Source: an uncultured Bacteroidia bacterium
GTDB lineage: Bacteria; Bacteroidota; Bacteroidia; Bacteroidales; Prolixibacteraceae
Direction of reading: 5' to 3'
Length of the DNA: 41,419 nt
Assembly (NCBI GenBank): GCA_903854235.1
Contig: CAINVV010000170.1
Span: 1 to 41,419, forward strand
Shown here: one piece after another, positions 1-9,441 of the stretch
How positions within the stretch are numbered: position 1 is the first letter of the stretch
How the letters are laid out: the number at the start of each line of letters is the position of its first letter
The notes under the pieces: generated by a model
Databases searched by the model: none
What the model was told of the DNA's origin: nothing
What the model saw: the letters and a program-made list of their open reading frames with translations, nothing else
Translations under genes and position numbers: made by a program

Positions 1-71
1 ACCAATTTTTATTTTCAGAACTTCTGGATCAAGCATTAAAGAAATGCAAATTATTGTACAAATCTTTACAA

Positions 72-103
72 TTAGCACATTAGCACATTTGCACATTAGC
101 AAA
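72..103 (-). repeat. Octamer tandem repeat abutting the M16 stop codon
   Basis: Four consecutive 8-bp units of the TTAGCACA type lie at 72, 80, 88 and 96. They end exactly where the stop codon of the minus-strand M16 gene begins (104-106). In the sense of that gene the unit reads TGTGCTAA. The same octamer family in the same sense follows the stop codons at 14319 and 23469. Confidence 0.85.
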
Positions 104-1384
104 TTATCTCTTCCCTGCAGCCACGGTATACATCGTTTCAGGATCCAAGTAACGACGGGCCAGGTCCCTGATCTGTTCAGGTGTCGTGGTTTTGATGGCG
201 TGGATGATTTTGTCGAAATAGCCAACCTCCAGCTCGGCTTCGTAGAGGGAGGAGAAACTCTGGGCACGGGCAAAGGGGCCGTCGAAATCTTCCAGCATCC
301 TTCCCAGTAAAAAACTTCGAAGTGGTTCGAGTTCCGATTCAGGGACGAGTTCCTCACGTAGTCGCTGCATTTCGTAAAAGATCTCCCGGATTGCCTCTTC
401 TGTTTTTTCTGCGGTTACCTCTGCGTGGATCATAAAAATGGCATCCCTAACAAAAGAAACGACAGATGCGTGAATACCGTAGGTAAGACCCTTCTCTTCC
501 CGCAGGTTGCTCATCAACCTCGACCCAAAGTAGCCACCAAAGATTGTGGTAACCAGTTTTAACCCTGCCGAATCGGGATGGTGCTGGGTAGGTACCCGTT
601 TGCCGATGGTGACGGCGTTTTGATTGGCATTTTCCCGCTCCAGGAACAGTTTCTTTTCTTCCGAACCTTGAACTTCCGGTTGATCCTTCTTGAATGGAAA
701 GGGTGTTCCCCAACCTGCCCCAAAGTTGTCGACAATCATTTTGGTTACCGAATCATCCACATCTCCAGAGGCAAATAAAGTGGCATTCCCTGAATAATAG
801 TGTCTCAGATAGTGGCTCTTGGCACCTTCGAGGGTCACCTGGTCGTACGATTCAGAGGTTGCAACGGGTGCATAGGGATGATCCTTACCCATTACGGCCC
901 GCATAAAATTTCGTTGTGCAACCAGTCCTACCTTTTCTGCATCGACTTGTGCCCGTTGTTTGCGTTTTTGCCGGATGATTTCGAATTCATTTTCGGGGAA
1001 CGAAGCATCCTGAATGATCTCAGCAAATAGTGGCAACAGGTGAGGCAAATGTTTTTTGAGCGACAACAAAGAGACGTAATTGTTGTCGTAATAGGGCAGC
1101 GAGTTGAGTTGCGCCCCGTAAAAATCGATCCTGTCTGCTATTTCCCGGGCCGATTTTCCGGTAGTCCCTTCCGAAATCATCGAAGCGGACATCAGGCTCT
1201 CCAGTTTTGAACTTTCAAACCAGTTCCCGGCCTTGAAGCTGAAGTCGAGCTTTACGATCTCCTGGGTTCCTCCGTAAAGCGTGAAAAAGGAGGTGCCTCC
1301 CGGCAAAAGTTGATGTACCGGTTCAACAAAGTCAATTTTTTCGACAGAATGGACCTGGGGTGCGATGGTTCTGAATGAGCTCAT
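104..1384 (-). CDS. M16 family peptidase-like protein lacking the zinc motif
   Basis: This 426-residue protein has the two-lobed M16 (pitrilysin/insulinase) fold pattern but no HxxEH zinc-binding motif. At that point it reads KAGNWFESSKLESL. The distal substrate-binding motif is kept (LREEKGLTYGIHASV, near residue 300). M16B proteins of this kind are usually the non-catalytic partner of a catalytic subunit, as in mitochondrial processing peptidase and bacterial paired M16 genes. Its start codon overlaps the stop of the upstream catalytic gene by 4 bp (ATGA), which implies translational coupling and a heterodimer. No signal peptide is evident, so it is probably cytoplasmic. The family is clear; the heterodimer is inference from gene order and motif loss. 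Confidence 0.9.
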   Translation of the reverse strand: MSSFRTIAPQVHSVEKIDFVEPVHQLLPGGTSFFTLYGGTQEIVKLDFSFKAGNWFESSKLESLMSASMISEGTTGKSAREIADRIDFYGAQLNSLPYYDNNYVSLLSLKKHLPHLLPLFAEIIQDASFPENEFEIIRQKRKQRAQVDAEKVGLVAQRNFMRAVMGKDHPYAPVATSESYDQVTLEGAKSHYLRHYYSGNATLFASGDVDDSVTKMIVDNFGAGWGTPFPFKKDQPEVQGSEEKKLFLERENANQNAVTIGKRVPTQHHPDSAGLKLVTTIFGGYFGSRLMSNLREEKGLTYGIHASVVSFVRDAIFMIHAEVTAEKTEEAIREIFYEMQRLREELVPESELEPLRSFLLGRMLEDFDGPFARAQSFSSLYEAELEVGYFDKIIHAIKTTTPEQIRDLARRYLDPETMYTVAAGKR

Positions 1385-2631
1385 TTTTTCGAATTTTGGA
1401 GGGCAAGATAATTCAGCGTATTTCGGTTTCCTTTTCGAAACAGCTTTCCGGCCGTCTCCAGAAGATCGGCGGCTGTGATGCTGAGATACTGTTCTCCCTG
1501 ACGGTTTATTTCTGATGCATCTCCCATAATTTCGAACGATGCCAATTGAATGGCTTTCTCGAGGTAGCCAATTTCATTCAGCAACAAATCTGCTTCAACG
1601 CGGTTTTTTACCTTTTCCAGTTCATAATCGGTGATGGAGGTTTCGGCGGTCATCAGGATCTCTTCCAGCATCTTTTCCCTGGCCAGATGGATGTCTACAC
1701 CAGGAGAAGCTTTGCCGGTTGCCACAAATAATCCGGGCTCATTTTCTCCTGAAAGGTAAGCATCCGCTTCCGTAAACAGCTTCTGCTCCTTCACCAGCTT
1801 GACCTCAAACCTGGAAGAACTTCCGTTTGAAAGGATATCCGACAACAGGTCGAGTACGTAAAAATTCTTTTCATTTCGGGCTCCCATGTGCCACGCTACA
1901 TAAAACGTATCAATCGGAACATCCCTGTAGACGGTTAATTCGCGATCTGCTTCCTGCATGGGTTCCTGCAGGGAGGGGTAGTGGGTGATTTCCCGGGAAG
2001 GAATGTCAGCAAACCATTTCTCGGCTAGTTTAAAAGCCTCGGGGGATCCTATGTTGCCGCTGATGACCAGCACAGCATTGTTGGGGGCATAATGGTGGAA
2101 GAAAAAATCTTTCACATCGGTGAGTGTGGCCGAGGCAATGTGCTCAGGTACCAGTCCGATGGTTGGCCAGCGATAGGGATGAACTTTGTAGGCGAGATCA
2201 CGAAGCAGGTGCCACACATCCCCGTAAGGTCTGTTCAGGTTGCGTTGCCGGAACTCTTCGATCACCACTTTTTTCTGAACATCCAGCCCTTTTTTTGAAA
2301 ACTTGGGACCAATCATCCGGTCCGATTCGAGCCACAGGGCTGTTTCAATGTTGTTGGCGGGCAGGGTGATGTAATAATTCGTCAGGTCATTGGAGGTAAA
2401 GGCATTGTTGGCGCCACCAGCGCGCTGAACGGCCGTATCAAAATCCGGGACGTGAACAGACCCGGCAAAGGTGAGGTGCTCGAAAAGGTGTGCGAAACCG
2501 GTACGATTCGGATCTTCGTGCTTCGAACCCACATTGTAACAGACATTGACTGCCACAAAAGGGGTACTACGGTCGGTATGAACAATGACCGGCAGACCGT
2601 TTTCCAGTATTCTTTTGTCAAATTGAATCAT
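1381..2631 (-). CDS. M16 family zinc metallopeptidase (catalytic subunit)
   Basis: Catalytic M16 peptidase of 416 residues. Counted from the chosen start, the zinc motif HLFEH lies at residues 48-52, followed by the distal glutamate pair in VVIEEFRQR about 75 residues later. The family cleaves peptides and small unfolded proteins inside a closed chamber. The start at 2631 (MIQFDKRILENGL) is preferred because M16 proteins usually begin a few residues before the LxNGL motif; an in-frame ATG at 2658 would add nine residues. The last 4 bp overlap the start of the zinc-less partner. No signal peptide is seen. Together the two genes fit a two-subunit cytoplasmic oligopeptidase. Confidence 0.92.
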   Translation of the reverse strand: MIQFDKRILENGLPVIVHTDRSTPFVAVNVCYNVGSKHEDPNRTGFAHLFEHLTFAGSVHVPDFDTAVQRAGGANNAFTSNDLTNYYITLPANNIETALWLESDRMIGPKFSKKGLDVQKKVVIEEFRQRNLNRPYGDVWHLLRDLAYKVHPYRWPTIGLVPEHIASATLTDVKDFFFHHYAPNNAVLVISGNIGSPEAFKLAEKWFADIPSREITHYPSLQEPMQEADRELTVYRDVPIDTFYVAWHMGARNEKNFYVLDLLSDILSNGSSSRFEVKLVKEQKLFTEADAYLSGENEPGLFVATGKASPGVDIHLAREKMLEEILMTAETSITDYELEKVKNRVEADLLLNEIGYLEKAIQLASFEIMGDASEINRQGEQYLSITAADLLETAGKLFRKGNRNTLNYLALQNSKK

Positions 2632-2692
2632 AGAGGGCAATAATTGACCAGTTGGCATTCGGAATCCGCTGGCACAGCTGGTTTAATTTTGT

Positions 2693-2700
2693 CAAAGATA
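2693..2700 (-). promoter_or_regulatory. Candidate -7 element for the M16 pair
   Basis: On the minus strand this reads TATCTTTG, a full match to the Bacteroidota -7 consensus TAnnTTTG. It is placed to start transcription about 55 nt before the ATG at 2631. No clear TTG was found at the expected -33 spacing, so the call rests on one box. Confidence 0.4.
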
Positions 2701-2986
2701 GCGATTCCTTTTCGGATGGAGGGTTCTGAGAATCTGTTTAGCAGGGAATGAATGGAAGAATTTTAAACGATCCTTCTGCCTGTTTGAATCAGTAGTTTTT
2801 ATACAATATAAATAGCTGTCAGCCCGTTCATAAAGCCCCAAAATAGTTGATGGAGGAATTATTAATTTGTAAACTCGCAGGACGCAATAACGAACCGAAA
2901 GCATGATGGCTTTATTGGTTTCATAATCGGTTTATTTTAGCCATTTTACTTATAATCAGAAATTTTTTAGCCAAATTAATTCAACA
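2701..2986. other. Intergenic region between divergent genes, no gene seen
   Basis: This AT-rich stretch separates the M16 pair from the beta-eliminating lyase. A 70-codon open frame on the minus strand has no recognisable features and is not called. I see no tRNA, strong hairpin, riboswitch or leader peptide. A TATTTTAG box near 2932 could be a -7 element for the downstream gene, but its TTG lies only about 15 bp upstream. Confidence 0.5.
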
Positions 2987-4453
2987 ATGGAAAAATCAGA
3001 AAAACTGAAAACTGTGAAATTTTACAGCGGCGAAGTCACTCCTTTGGAGATGCACAAAGTTCGTGTGGTTCAGAAACTTAACTTGCTCCCCGTCGAAGAA
3101 CGGAAGGAGGCCATCTTTGGTGCAGGATTCAATACTTTCCTGCTGATGAACAAGGATGTTTACCTGGACATGCTTACGGATTCAGGCACCAATGCAATGA
3201 GCGACAATCAGATAGCAGCAATGAGCGTGGCAGATGATTCGTATGCTGGATCAGCCAGTTTTACCAAACTTGAGAAGGCCATTCTGGACGTTTTCAATCA
3301 AAAATATTATTTGCCTGTTCACCAGGGAAGGGCGGCAGAGCACATCATCTCCAAATCATTTGTCAAGCCAGGGAAGGTCATTCCGATGAATTATCACTTT
3401 ACTACGACCAAGGCCCACATCGAAATGTGCGGTGGAGTGGTAGAAGAAATATATACCGACGAAGCGCTCAAGATCAAGAGTGATTTCCCGTTCAAGGGGA
3501 ACATGGACATCGGCAAGCTCAACAAGGTGATTGAGAAATGGGGCGCCGAAAATGTCGCCTTCATTCGTTTCGAAGCCGGAACCAACCTGATCGGTGGTCA
3601 GCCATTTTCCATGAAAAACCTACGTGAGGTATCGGTTATCGCTAAAGCACACAACATCAAACTGTTGATGGATACTAGTCTGATCAACGAAAACCTTTAT
3701 TTCATCAAAATTCGGGAAGAGGGCTACCAGGATGTTTCGCTCAAGGATATCCTGCACGAAATGCTGAGCTATACCGATTTCTCCTACTTCTCGGGCCGGA
3801 AGGTGAGCTGCAGCCGTGGTGGTGGTATCTGCACCAACGACCGCGAAATTTACATGATGATGCGCGACTGGGTTCCACTTTTCGAGGGCTTCCTTACCTA
3901 TGGAGGAATGAGCGTACGCGAAATTGAAGCAATGACCGTAGGACTCTATGAAACCCTTGATTTTGATGTGATCAGCCATTCACCTACCTTCATTAAATAC
4001 CTGGTCGATACCCTCGACAAGAGTGGAATTCCCGTAATAACTCCTTCCGGAGGATTGGGTTGCCACCTGGATGCCGGCCAGTTTATCAGCCATGTACCAC
4101 AGGAGCAATATCCCGCAGGTGCCCTGGCCGCTGCCTTGTATGTTGCCTCTGGAATCAGGGGGATGGAGCGGGGTACCATCTCCAGTGTTCGGGATGAAAA
4201 TGGGAATGACGTGCTGGCAGATGTCGAATTGCTTCGACTGGCCTTCCCTAGGAGAGTATTTACCTTGTCGCAGGTCAAATATGCCGAAGATAGGATCAAA
4301 TGGCTGTACGACAACCGCCATCTGATCGGCGGACTGGAATGGACGGAAGAGCCACCCGTACTCCGTTTCTTCGTCGGAAAGCTGAAGCCCATAGGTGACT
4401 GGGTGGATAAGCTGGTAGCCAAATTCCGCGAAGATTTTGGCGAGAGTCTCTGA
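2987..4453 (+). CDS. PLP-dependent beta-eliminating lyase (tryptophanase / tyrosine phenol-lyase family)
   Basis: This 488-residue fold-type I PLP enzyme belongs to the family that splits tryptophan or tyrosine into indole or phenol, pyruvate and ammonia. Visible family motifs are TDSGTNAMS (64-72), Tyr86 in DSYAGS, HQGR (112-115), Asp229 for the pyridine nitrogen, the PLP lysine Lys272 in SGRK, and Arg417 in LLRLAFPRR. Aligned from memory with Citrobacter tyrosine phenol-lyase, it carries Thr139 and Arg395 at the two phenol-specificity positions (Thr124, Arg381), where tryptophanases have Asp and a hydrophobic residue. The arginine next to the PLP 3'-oxygen (Arg217 in TPL) is Leu232 here. 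The exact substrate is therefore open. It is monocistronic with a strong terminator. Confidence 0.85.
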   Translation: MEKSEKLKTVKFYSGEVTPLEMHKVRVVQKLNLLPVEERKEAIFGAGFNTFLLMNKDVYLDMLTDSGTNAMSDNQIAAMSVADDSYAGSASFTKLEKAILDVFNQKYYLPVHQGRAAEHIISKSFVKPGKVIPMNYHFTTTKAHIEMCGGVVEEIYTDEALKIKSDFPFKGNMDIGKLNKVIEKWGAENVAFIRFEAGTNLIGGQPFSMKNLREVSVIAKAHNIKLLMDTSLINENLYFIKIREEGYQDVSLKDILHEMLSYTDFSYFSGRKVSCSRGGGICTNDREIYMMMRDWVPLFEGFLTYGGMSVREIEAMTVGLYETLDFDVISHSPTFIKYLVDTLDKSGIPVITPSGGLGCHLDAGQFISHVPQEQYPAGALAAALYVASGIRGMERGTISSVRDENGNDVLADVELLRLAFPRRVFTLSQVKYAEDRIKWLYDNRHLIGGLEWTEEPPVLRFFVGKLKPIGDWVDKLVAKFREDFGESL

Positions 4454-4477
4454 AATGAATCCCAAAGATTTGTAAAG

Positions 4478-4519
4478 GAAACACCCTGCAACCAATTGTT
4501 CGCAGGGTGTTTCTTTTTT
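4478..4519 (+). terminator. Intrinsic terminator of the beta-eliminating lyase
   Basis: A perfect 12-bp inverted repeat (GAAACACCCTGC at 4478-4489, GCAGGGTGTTTC at 4502-4513) is followed directly by six T. It lies 25 bp after the stop codon. Confidence 0.93.
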
Positions 4520-4563
4520 GAGAATGCAACTGATTGTGACTTATTTATTCTACCCGACCAATA

Positions 4564-4594
4564 TTTTGGTTAATTTTGAGGGTGTTTGTATTTG
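4564..4594 (+). promoter_or_regulatory. Candidate promoter for the helical protein and META lipoprotein
   Basis: TTTTG at 4564-4568 is followed after 18 bp by TGTATTTG (4587-4594), 7 of 8 matches to TAnnTTTG. It sits just after the upstream terminator and about 36 bp before the ATG at 4630. Confidence 0.5.
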
Positions 4595-4629
4595 AATAGG
4601 GGATTCCATTTAATCGGTAAAAAAAGAAA

Positions 4630-4989
4630 ATGCAAAATACGGATGATTTACTCGGAAAAACGAGGGAGATGGCTGAAAAGGCGGAAAAAGCTGTGAGCGA
4701 GGGATTCGGTAAGTTCAAGGAGAGTGAAACCTATGCAAAAATGACGGATCTGATTGAACAAGTCGGTGAATACGTTGATAAAAAAATTGACGAGGTGAAA
4801 GAAGGAGAACTTCCTGGTAAGGTGGAAAACCTTCGGGGAAAGGCCGAATCGAAGGCCGAAATTTTCCTAAGCCAGGCGAAAATATACGGTGACAAGTTTG
4901 CCAGAGAGATGGATGACGCCATCGATAATTTGAAGGAGCGTTTGTCTGACAACAAAAAAGGGGGTGATTCATCCTCTTCCAAAAAATAG
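4630..4989 (+). CDS. Small charged helical protein of unknown function
   Basis: This 119-residue protein is almost entirely predicted amphipathic helix, rich in Lys and Glu, without cysteines, signal peptide or membrane segment. The spacing of hydrophobic residues resembles apolipoprotein-like or YtxH/late-embryogenesis-abundant-like proteins, but no specific family can be assigned. The C-terminus is a low-complexity Asp/Ser/Lys tail. It is followed after 5 bp by the META lipoprotein gene, so the two are very likely co-transcribed. A stress or envelope role is a guess from that neighbour only. Confidence 0.75.
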   Translation: MQNTDDLLGKTREMAEKAEKAVSEGFGKFKESETYAKMTDLIEQVGEYVDKKIDEVKEGELPGKVENLRGKAESKAEIFLSQAKIYGDKFAREMDDAIDNLKERLSDNKKGGDSSSSKK

Positions 4990-4994
4990 AAAAT

Positions 4995-5444
4995 ATGAGA
5001 CGTTTAAGATTTGCTGGTTTGGTCATCTGCATTGGAATGCTGTCTGTAGCCTGTTTGAATGGTCCCCATAAGTCTTCATCTGCAGGTGAGGTCTCGCTGG
5101 TGGGTACCAAATGGAAACTGGTAGAATTGGCAGGTCAGGCGGTCGTCACCAAACCCGGGAACAATGAGTTTTCCTACTTGCAACTAAGCAGTGACGGAAA
5201 ATTTTCGGCATTCGCTGGATGCAACAGATTTTCAGGAAAGTTCGATCAGAATGAGGAATCCGTACTGCGATTTACCATCCAGGCATCGACCCGAATGGCC
5301 TGCGTCAACATGAAGACGGAGCAGGTTTTCAGGGAGGAGCTGAAAGTGGTTAGCAGGTTCCTGATCAAAAATGGGGGCTTAATTCTCAACAGTGCCGACG
5401 AGGTACCACTTGCACGCTTTGAGGCAGTGACCGATTCCAAATAG
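4995..5444 (+). CDS. META (DUF306/HslJ-like) domain lipoprotein
   Basis: A 149-residue lipoprotein. The N-terminus has an Arg-rich start, a hydrophobic segment and a lipobox ending at Cys20 (LSVAC). The rest is a META domain: the opening strand GTKWKLVEL (about 37-45), the core FSAFAGCNRFSGKF (about 71-84) and TRMAC (about 98-102). The two core cysteines are typical of META/HslJ proteins. Family members are envelope proteins linked to heat-shock or antibiotic tolerance, or are of unknown role. The gene lies 5 bp after the helical-protein gene and ends in a bidirectional terminator. Confidence 0.88.
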   Translation: MRRLRFAGLVICIGMLSVACLNGPHKSSSAGEVSLVGTKWKLVELAGQAVVTKPGNNEFSYLQLSSDGKFSAFAGCNRFSGKFDQNEESVLRFTIQASTRMACVNMKTEQVFREELKVVSRFLIKNGGLILNSADEVPLARFEAVTDSK

Positions 5445-5463
5445 CTTCATCGGATTAAAAAAC

Positions 5464-5498
5464 AGAAGGGATGAAATGCAATCCATTTCATCCCTTCT
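5464..5498. terminator. Bidirectional terminator between the META lipoprotein and rocD
   Basis: A perfect 15-bp stem (5464-5478 with 5484-5498) closes a 5-nt loop. On the minus strand it is followed after one base by six T (5457-5462 read in reverse), a good terminator for rocD-direction transcripts running out of the opposite side. On the plus strand it is followed by TGTTATTT. It lies between convergent gene ends. Confidence 0.88.
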
Positions 5499-5522
5499 TG
5501 TTATTTAATGTCATCCTATCGA

Positions 5523-6734
5523 TCAGACAAATTCCTGCATCGATTTTTGAATCAGACCGATTGCTTCAAGAATTTGTGGCTCTGTGATGATCAATGGCGG
5601 CGTAAAGCGAATGGTATGTTCGTGGGTGGGCTTGGCCAGGATGCCGTTTTCTTTCATCACCAGGCAGAGATCCCAGGCCTGTTTGCCCTTGACAGGATTG
5701 ATCTGGATGGCATTCAGCAAACCTTTGCCGCGCACTTCGGCGATCAAGGGTGATTTAAAGGCCTTCATTTTGTCACGGAAAATTATTCCCATGGCGGTTG
5801 CATTCTCCGACAGTTTTTCTTCCAGCAAAACATTCATGGCTGCAAGGGATACCTTGGCTGCCAGCGGGTTTCCACCGTAGGTAGAGCCGTGTTCCCCCGG
5901 ACGGATAGTCAGCATGATTTCATCGTCGGCCAAAACACAGGAGACAGGATACATTCCTCCTGAGGCAGCTTTCCCCAGGATCAGCAGGTCGGGCCGCACG
6001 CCTTCGTGGTCGCAGGCCAGCATCTTTCCTGTACGGCATAGTCCGGTTTGAACTTCATCGGCCGCCAGCAACACATTGTACTCCTTGCAAAGCTGTGCAG
6101 CTTTTCTCAGGTAGTTGTCTTCCGGAACGTAGACACCGGCTTCTGCCTGGATGGGTTCTACCAGGAATCCGGCAGTATGGGGATGGCTTAGCTCTTTCTC
6201 CAGTGCCTTGAGGTCATTGTATGGGATCTTGACAAACCCCGGGGTGAAAGGGCCATATCCCGCATAGGAATCAGGATCCGACGACATCGAGATGATGGTG
6301 ATCGTCCGGCCGTGGAAATTCCCGTCGCAGACGATGATTCTTGCCATGTTTTCTGGAATGCCCTTCACTTTGTAGGCCCATTTGCGGATCAGCTTAAGGG
6401 CTGTTTCGTCTCCTTCGGCTCCCGAGTTCATTGGTAGAATCTTGTCGTAACCGAACAGTTTGGTCATGTACTCTTCCCATTCTCCCAGAACATTGTTGTA
6501 AAAGGCACGGGAGGTAAGAGCCAGTTTTCCGGCCTGATCTACCAGTGCCTTTACGATTTTTGGATGGCAATGTCCTTGGTTGACAGCAGAATAGGAGGCT
6601 AGAAAATCAAAATAGCGTTTGCCTTCAACATCCCACACAAAAACGCCTTCTCCCTTTTCGAGCACGACGGGAAGCGGGTGGTAGTTGTGGGCGCCGTAAA
6701 GATCTTCTCTGTCAATAAAATCCTGTGTTTTCAT
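5523..6734 (-). CDS. rocD: Ornithine aminotransferase
   Basis: A 403-residue class III PLP aminotransferase. It moves the delta-amino group of ornithine to 2-oxoglutarate, giving glutamate semialdehyde, and links arginine/ornithine to glutamate and proline. Visible motifs are the PLP lysine Lys255 in [10 protein letters not shown], the cofactor aspartate in AADEVQTG (Asp226), and [11 protein letters not shown] near 104-114. [13 protein letters not shown] at the N-terminus is typical of RocD rather than of acetylornithine aminotransferase. The start at 6734 ([11 protein letters not shown]) is chosen over the longer open frame from 6806, whose extra 24 residues have no family match. It stands alone and shares a terminator with the convergent META gene. 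Confidence 0.92.
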   Translation of the reverse strand: MKTQDFIDREDLYGAHNYHPLPVVLEKGEGVFVWDVEGKRYFDFLASYSAVNQGHCHPKIVKALVDQAGKLALTSRAFYNNVLGEWEEYMTKLFGYDKILPMNSGAEGDETALKLIRKWAYKVKGIPENMARIIVCDGNFHGRTITIISMSSDPDSYAGYGPFTPGFVKIPYNDLKALEKELSHPHTAGFLVEPIQAEAGVYVPEDNYLRKAAQLCKEYNVLLAADEVQTGLCRTGKMLACDHEGVRPDLLILGKAASGGMYPVSCVLADDEIMLTIRPGEHGSTYGGNPLAAKVSLAAMNVLLEEKLSENATAMGIIFRDKMKAFKSPLIAEVRGKGLLNAIQINPVKGKQAWDLCLVMKENGILAKPTHEHTIRFTPPLIITEPQILEAIGLIQKSMQEFV

Positions 6735-6981
6735 AGCTATGAAGTTTAAACAGTTTGGTGTCTGCAATGATGGAACGAAGCTAAAATTAATTCGCTGAAC
6801 AATCAAAATTTTGAACGATTATGGGGAGCCATTAAGGCTATTTTTCTGATGATTTATGTCATATAATTTTTTTATGCCTTGCAAACGATGGAAACGTTGA
6901 GCTCCTTGAAAGTCGGTTTACTACACTGGGCTATCCATGCAAAAATACTTCTTTGCTATCATTCTGTTATCAGGGTCCTTT

Positions 6982-9441
6982 TCAGAAGGAAACCGATGCC
7001 TTCAGATTGAGCCTTCTTCCTGTCAGGTAATTGGGAACTGCGTGCATCTGGTTTTCAAAATCAGAAACCCAGTAATAGGAGATCGTGTTGTCGATGTCGA
7101 ACAGATTAAATATTTCCAGGGAAAGCCAGGCCTCCTTCATATACCGGGAAATGCCATTGGTCCGCTTGTTTTCAATGTTGCCAACCAGCAACTTCGAAAA
7201 TCCAAGATCAACCCTTCGGTACGAGGGCATCCTGAAAGTATCCAGGTAACGTTCGCTATGAGGTGGTCCGAAGGGTAGTCCGGTTCCGTACAAAAGCGTG
7301 AGGTTCATCTTAACAGTAGGATTTTTGGGCAGAAAGTCCTGGAAAAACAGATTGAAATTGAACCGCTGGTCTCCCGGACGGGGCAGATAACCCGGATAAA
7401 CAGTTGTGGCTGCTGTTCCGTTTGCTCCCTGTTTCAGGTAGTGATCACCCAAAATGTCCTCCTTTGTTTTCATCAGGGTGATGGAAGCCCATGAGAGGGC
7501 ACCGGGAACCGCCTCCCCAATCAGCTTCACCTCCAACCCTGCCGCATATCCTTTGGCTTGTTCATTGGGGAAGTATTGAAGGTTGAGGTTATCGGTCTTG
7601 TAAGGAATCAGGTGGCTCATGGATTTGTACCAGAGTTCTGCTGTGAGTTTGAATGGTCTGTTATCCAGCGAAAAAGTGTGATCCACTCCGGCAATGTAAT
7701 GCACCGATTTCTGAGCTTTCACCTTGGGTACCAGAGTTGCATCCTGACTTTTCAGCTCCTTGAAGAAAGGCATCTGTTGATAGACTCCCCAGGCCAGACT
7801 GAACTGCAGCTGTTTCATCCCATCGGGCGCATATCTGAGGGAGAGGCGTGGACTGAAAATCAACTGATCATTGTAATCCCAGTATTGCATCCGTCCACCC
7901 ACATTGAAAGAGAGTGTTGCCTGGGGGAGATGCGCCGTAAAGTTGTCCTGTAGATATCCGCTGTATCTGTTGCTGTTCAGTGTGTTGTCTGCCTTTATAC
8001 TGCGATACAACCCAATGGATTGGTTGTTGTAGGGCAGGGAATAGCCTGCCGAATCGCGCATTTCCCATTCGCTCACCTGATCATGGATGCGTTCTGACTG
8101 AAATTTAAAGCCCCAATGGATCTGGTGGTCGTTCATCCGGTATTTGCCACTATGCTCGAGGTTGAAGATGTTTGACTTCAAAAAATTTCCTGCGTGCTGC
8201 AACGAAGACCCGACGCCCATCAATTGGGTGCTATCAGGAGTCCCTGACGGGGAGCTGCCGGACGTAATATCATTCAGGTAATATTGGCCTAGAATATCGT
8301 ATCGCTCCTTCTCATCCGAGTAAAAGGCACTTCCTGTCAGTTGCAGGTGCAGATCGTGGGATGGATCGTAATTGAACGTCAGCGCTCCCATACGGTTGGT
8401 GAACTGGTCCTTCTCCTTGCCGTCGAAATAGATTTTTAGCAGGTAAGACTGGCTCATTGTACCGAACCGGGTCTCCCTGGATTCGGGGATAAAGTTGTAA
8501 GTATTGTTGGAGAAATTGGTCAGGAAGCCAAGCGAGAATTGGTCTGAAAACTGAAAGCCAAACAAAGCCTGGAGATCGAGGTCGGATGGCTCATAACGGC
8601 CTTTCTGGTCGAGTGTCCCCAGCAGGTAGCGGTTGTCGCGGTAGCGAATGCCGGTTAGCCAGGTAAACTTGTCGTGGTAAGCCCTCCCCTCCAGATGGGC
8701 TGAAGCACTCAAAGCTCCGAGTTCAGCACTCCCCGCAGGTTTATTTGGTGTTTTGTAATCAATGTCCAGCACCGACGACATCTTGTCTCCATAAGAGCTG
8801 TCGAATCCCCCGGAAGAGAAACGGATGGCACCGACCAGATCCGGATTGAGGAAACTGAGTCCCTCTTGTTCGCCGGTTTTGACCAGGAAAGGTCGAAAGA
8901 TCTCGATCCCGTTGACATAAAGCAGGTTTTCATCGTAATTCCCCCCCCTTACACTGTATTGCGGACTCAATTCGTTGTGGCTACTCACACCCGGGAGTGT
9001 CTTGACCAATTGCTCGACGGCTCCTCCTCCGGTATTTGGGAGGTTTTTTGTCAACCGGGGATCGATGTTCACAACCGCCGGAGTGGTTTTGCGTTGCTGG
9101 TTGATGAGGACTTCTGAAAGCCTGATGGAAACAGGGGTCATGATCACAGTCCATTCGTTCTTTGAGATGGGAGGGATCTTTCTTTCCAGGGTTTTGAAGT
9201 TGAGGATGCTGAAAATAAGCACAGAGTCCCTGCCGGGATGGATCTTCAACAGGAAATGGCCAGTTTTGTCACTGAAGGTTCCCTTTCTGCTATTTTTCAG
9301 GAGAATGTTGACAGATGGGAGAGGCATCTGATCGGGTCCCGTTATTTTGCCTTTCAGTACCACCTCCTGCTCTTGCCCCGAAACGGAGAAGAGCGAACTT
9401 ATAAACAAGGTTAGGAAAAGCAGGAAGCGGTTAAGTGCCAT
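6982..9441 (-). CDS. TonB-dependent outer-membrane receptor
   Basis: An 819-residue TonB-dependent receptor. A signal peptide ends near VSGQEQ. A carboxypeptidase-like regulatory domain follows (VVLKGKITGPDQMPLPSVNI, about 25-110). Next comes a plug domain containing LVKTLPGV and YSVRGGNYDENLLYVNGIE (about 145-165), then a beta-barrel ending in a C-terminal Phe. At about 820 residues it is shorter than most SusC proteins and has no SusD partner nearby, so it is a general CarboxypepD_reg/plug receptor. The ATG at 9441 is preferred over an in-frame TTG at 9456. It is divergent from the sulfatase-maturase gene. The substrate cannot be read from the sequence. Confidence 0.92.
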   Translation of the reverse strand: MALNRFLLFLTLFISSLFSVSGQEQEVVLKGKITGPDQMPLPSVNILLKNSRKGTFSDKTGHFLLKIHPGRDSVLIFSILNFKTLERKIPPISKNEWTVIMTPVSIRLSEVLINQQRKTTPAVVNIDPRLTKNLPNTGGGAVEQLVKTLPGVSSHNELSPQYSVRGGNYDENLLYVNGIEIFRPFLVKTGEQEGLSFLNPDLVGAIRFSSGGFDSSYGDKMSSVLDIDYKTPNKPAGSAELGALSASAHLEGRAYHDKFTWLTGIRYRDNRYLLGTLDQKGRYEPSDLDLQALFGFQFSDQFSLGFLTNFSNNTYNFIPESRETRFGTMSQSYLLKIYFDGKEKDQFTNRMGALTFNYDPSHDLHLQLTGSAFYSDEKERYDILGQYYLNDITSGSSPSGTPDSTQLMGVGSSLQHAGNFLKSNIFNLEHSGKYRMNDHQIHWGFKFQSERIHDQVSEWEMRDSAGYSLPYNNQSIGLYRSIKADNTLNSNRYSGYLQDNFTAHLPQATLSFNVGGRMQYWDYNDQLIFSPRLSLRYAPDGMKQLQFSLAWGVYQQMPFFKELKSQDATLVPKVKAQKSVHYIAGVDHTFSLDNRPFKLTAELWYKSMSHLIPYKTDNLNLQYFPNEQAKGYAAGLEVKLIGEAVPGALSWASITLMKTKEDILGDHYLKQGANGTAATTVYPGYLPRPGDQRFNFNLFFQDFLPKNPTVKMNLTLLYGTGLPFGPPHSERYLDTFRMPSYRRVDLGFSKLLVGNIENKRTNGISRYMKEAWLSLEIFNLFDIDNTISYYWVSDFENQMHAVPNYLTGRRLNLKASVSF

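Noticed and set aside
2692-2904. 70-codon minus-strand open frame upstream of the M16 genes
   Set aside because: Low-complexity composition, no motif, and it overlaps the -7 element of the M16 genes.
2905-2986. tnaC-like leader peptide controlling the beta-eliminating lyase
   Set aside because: No short ORF with a tryptophan codon and no Rho-type context was seen before the start.
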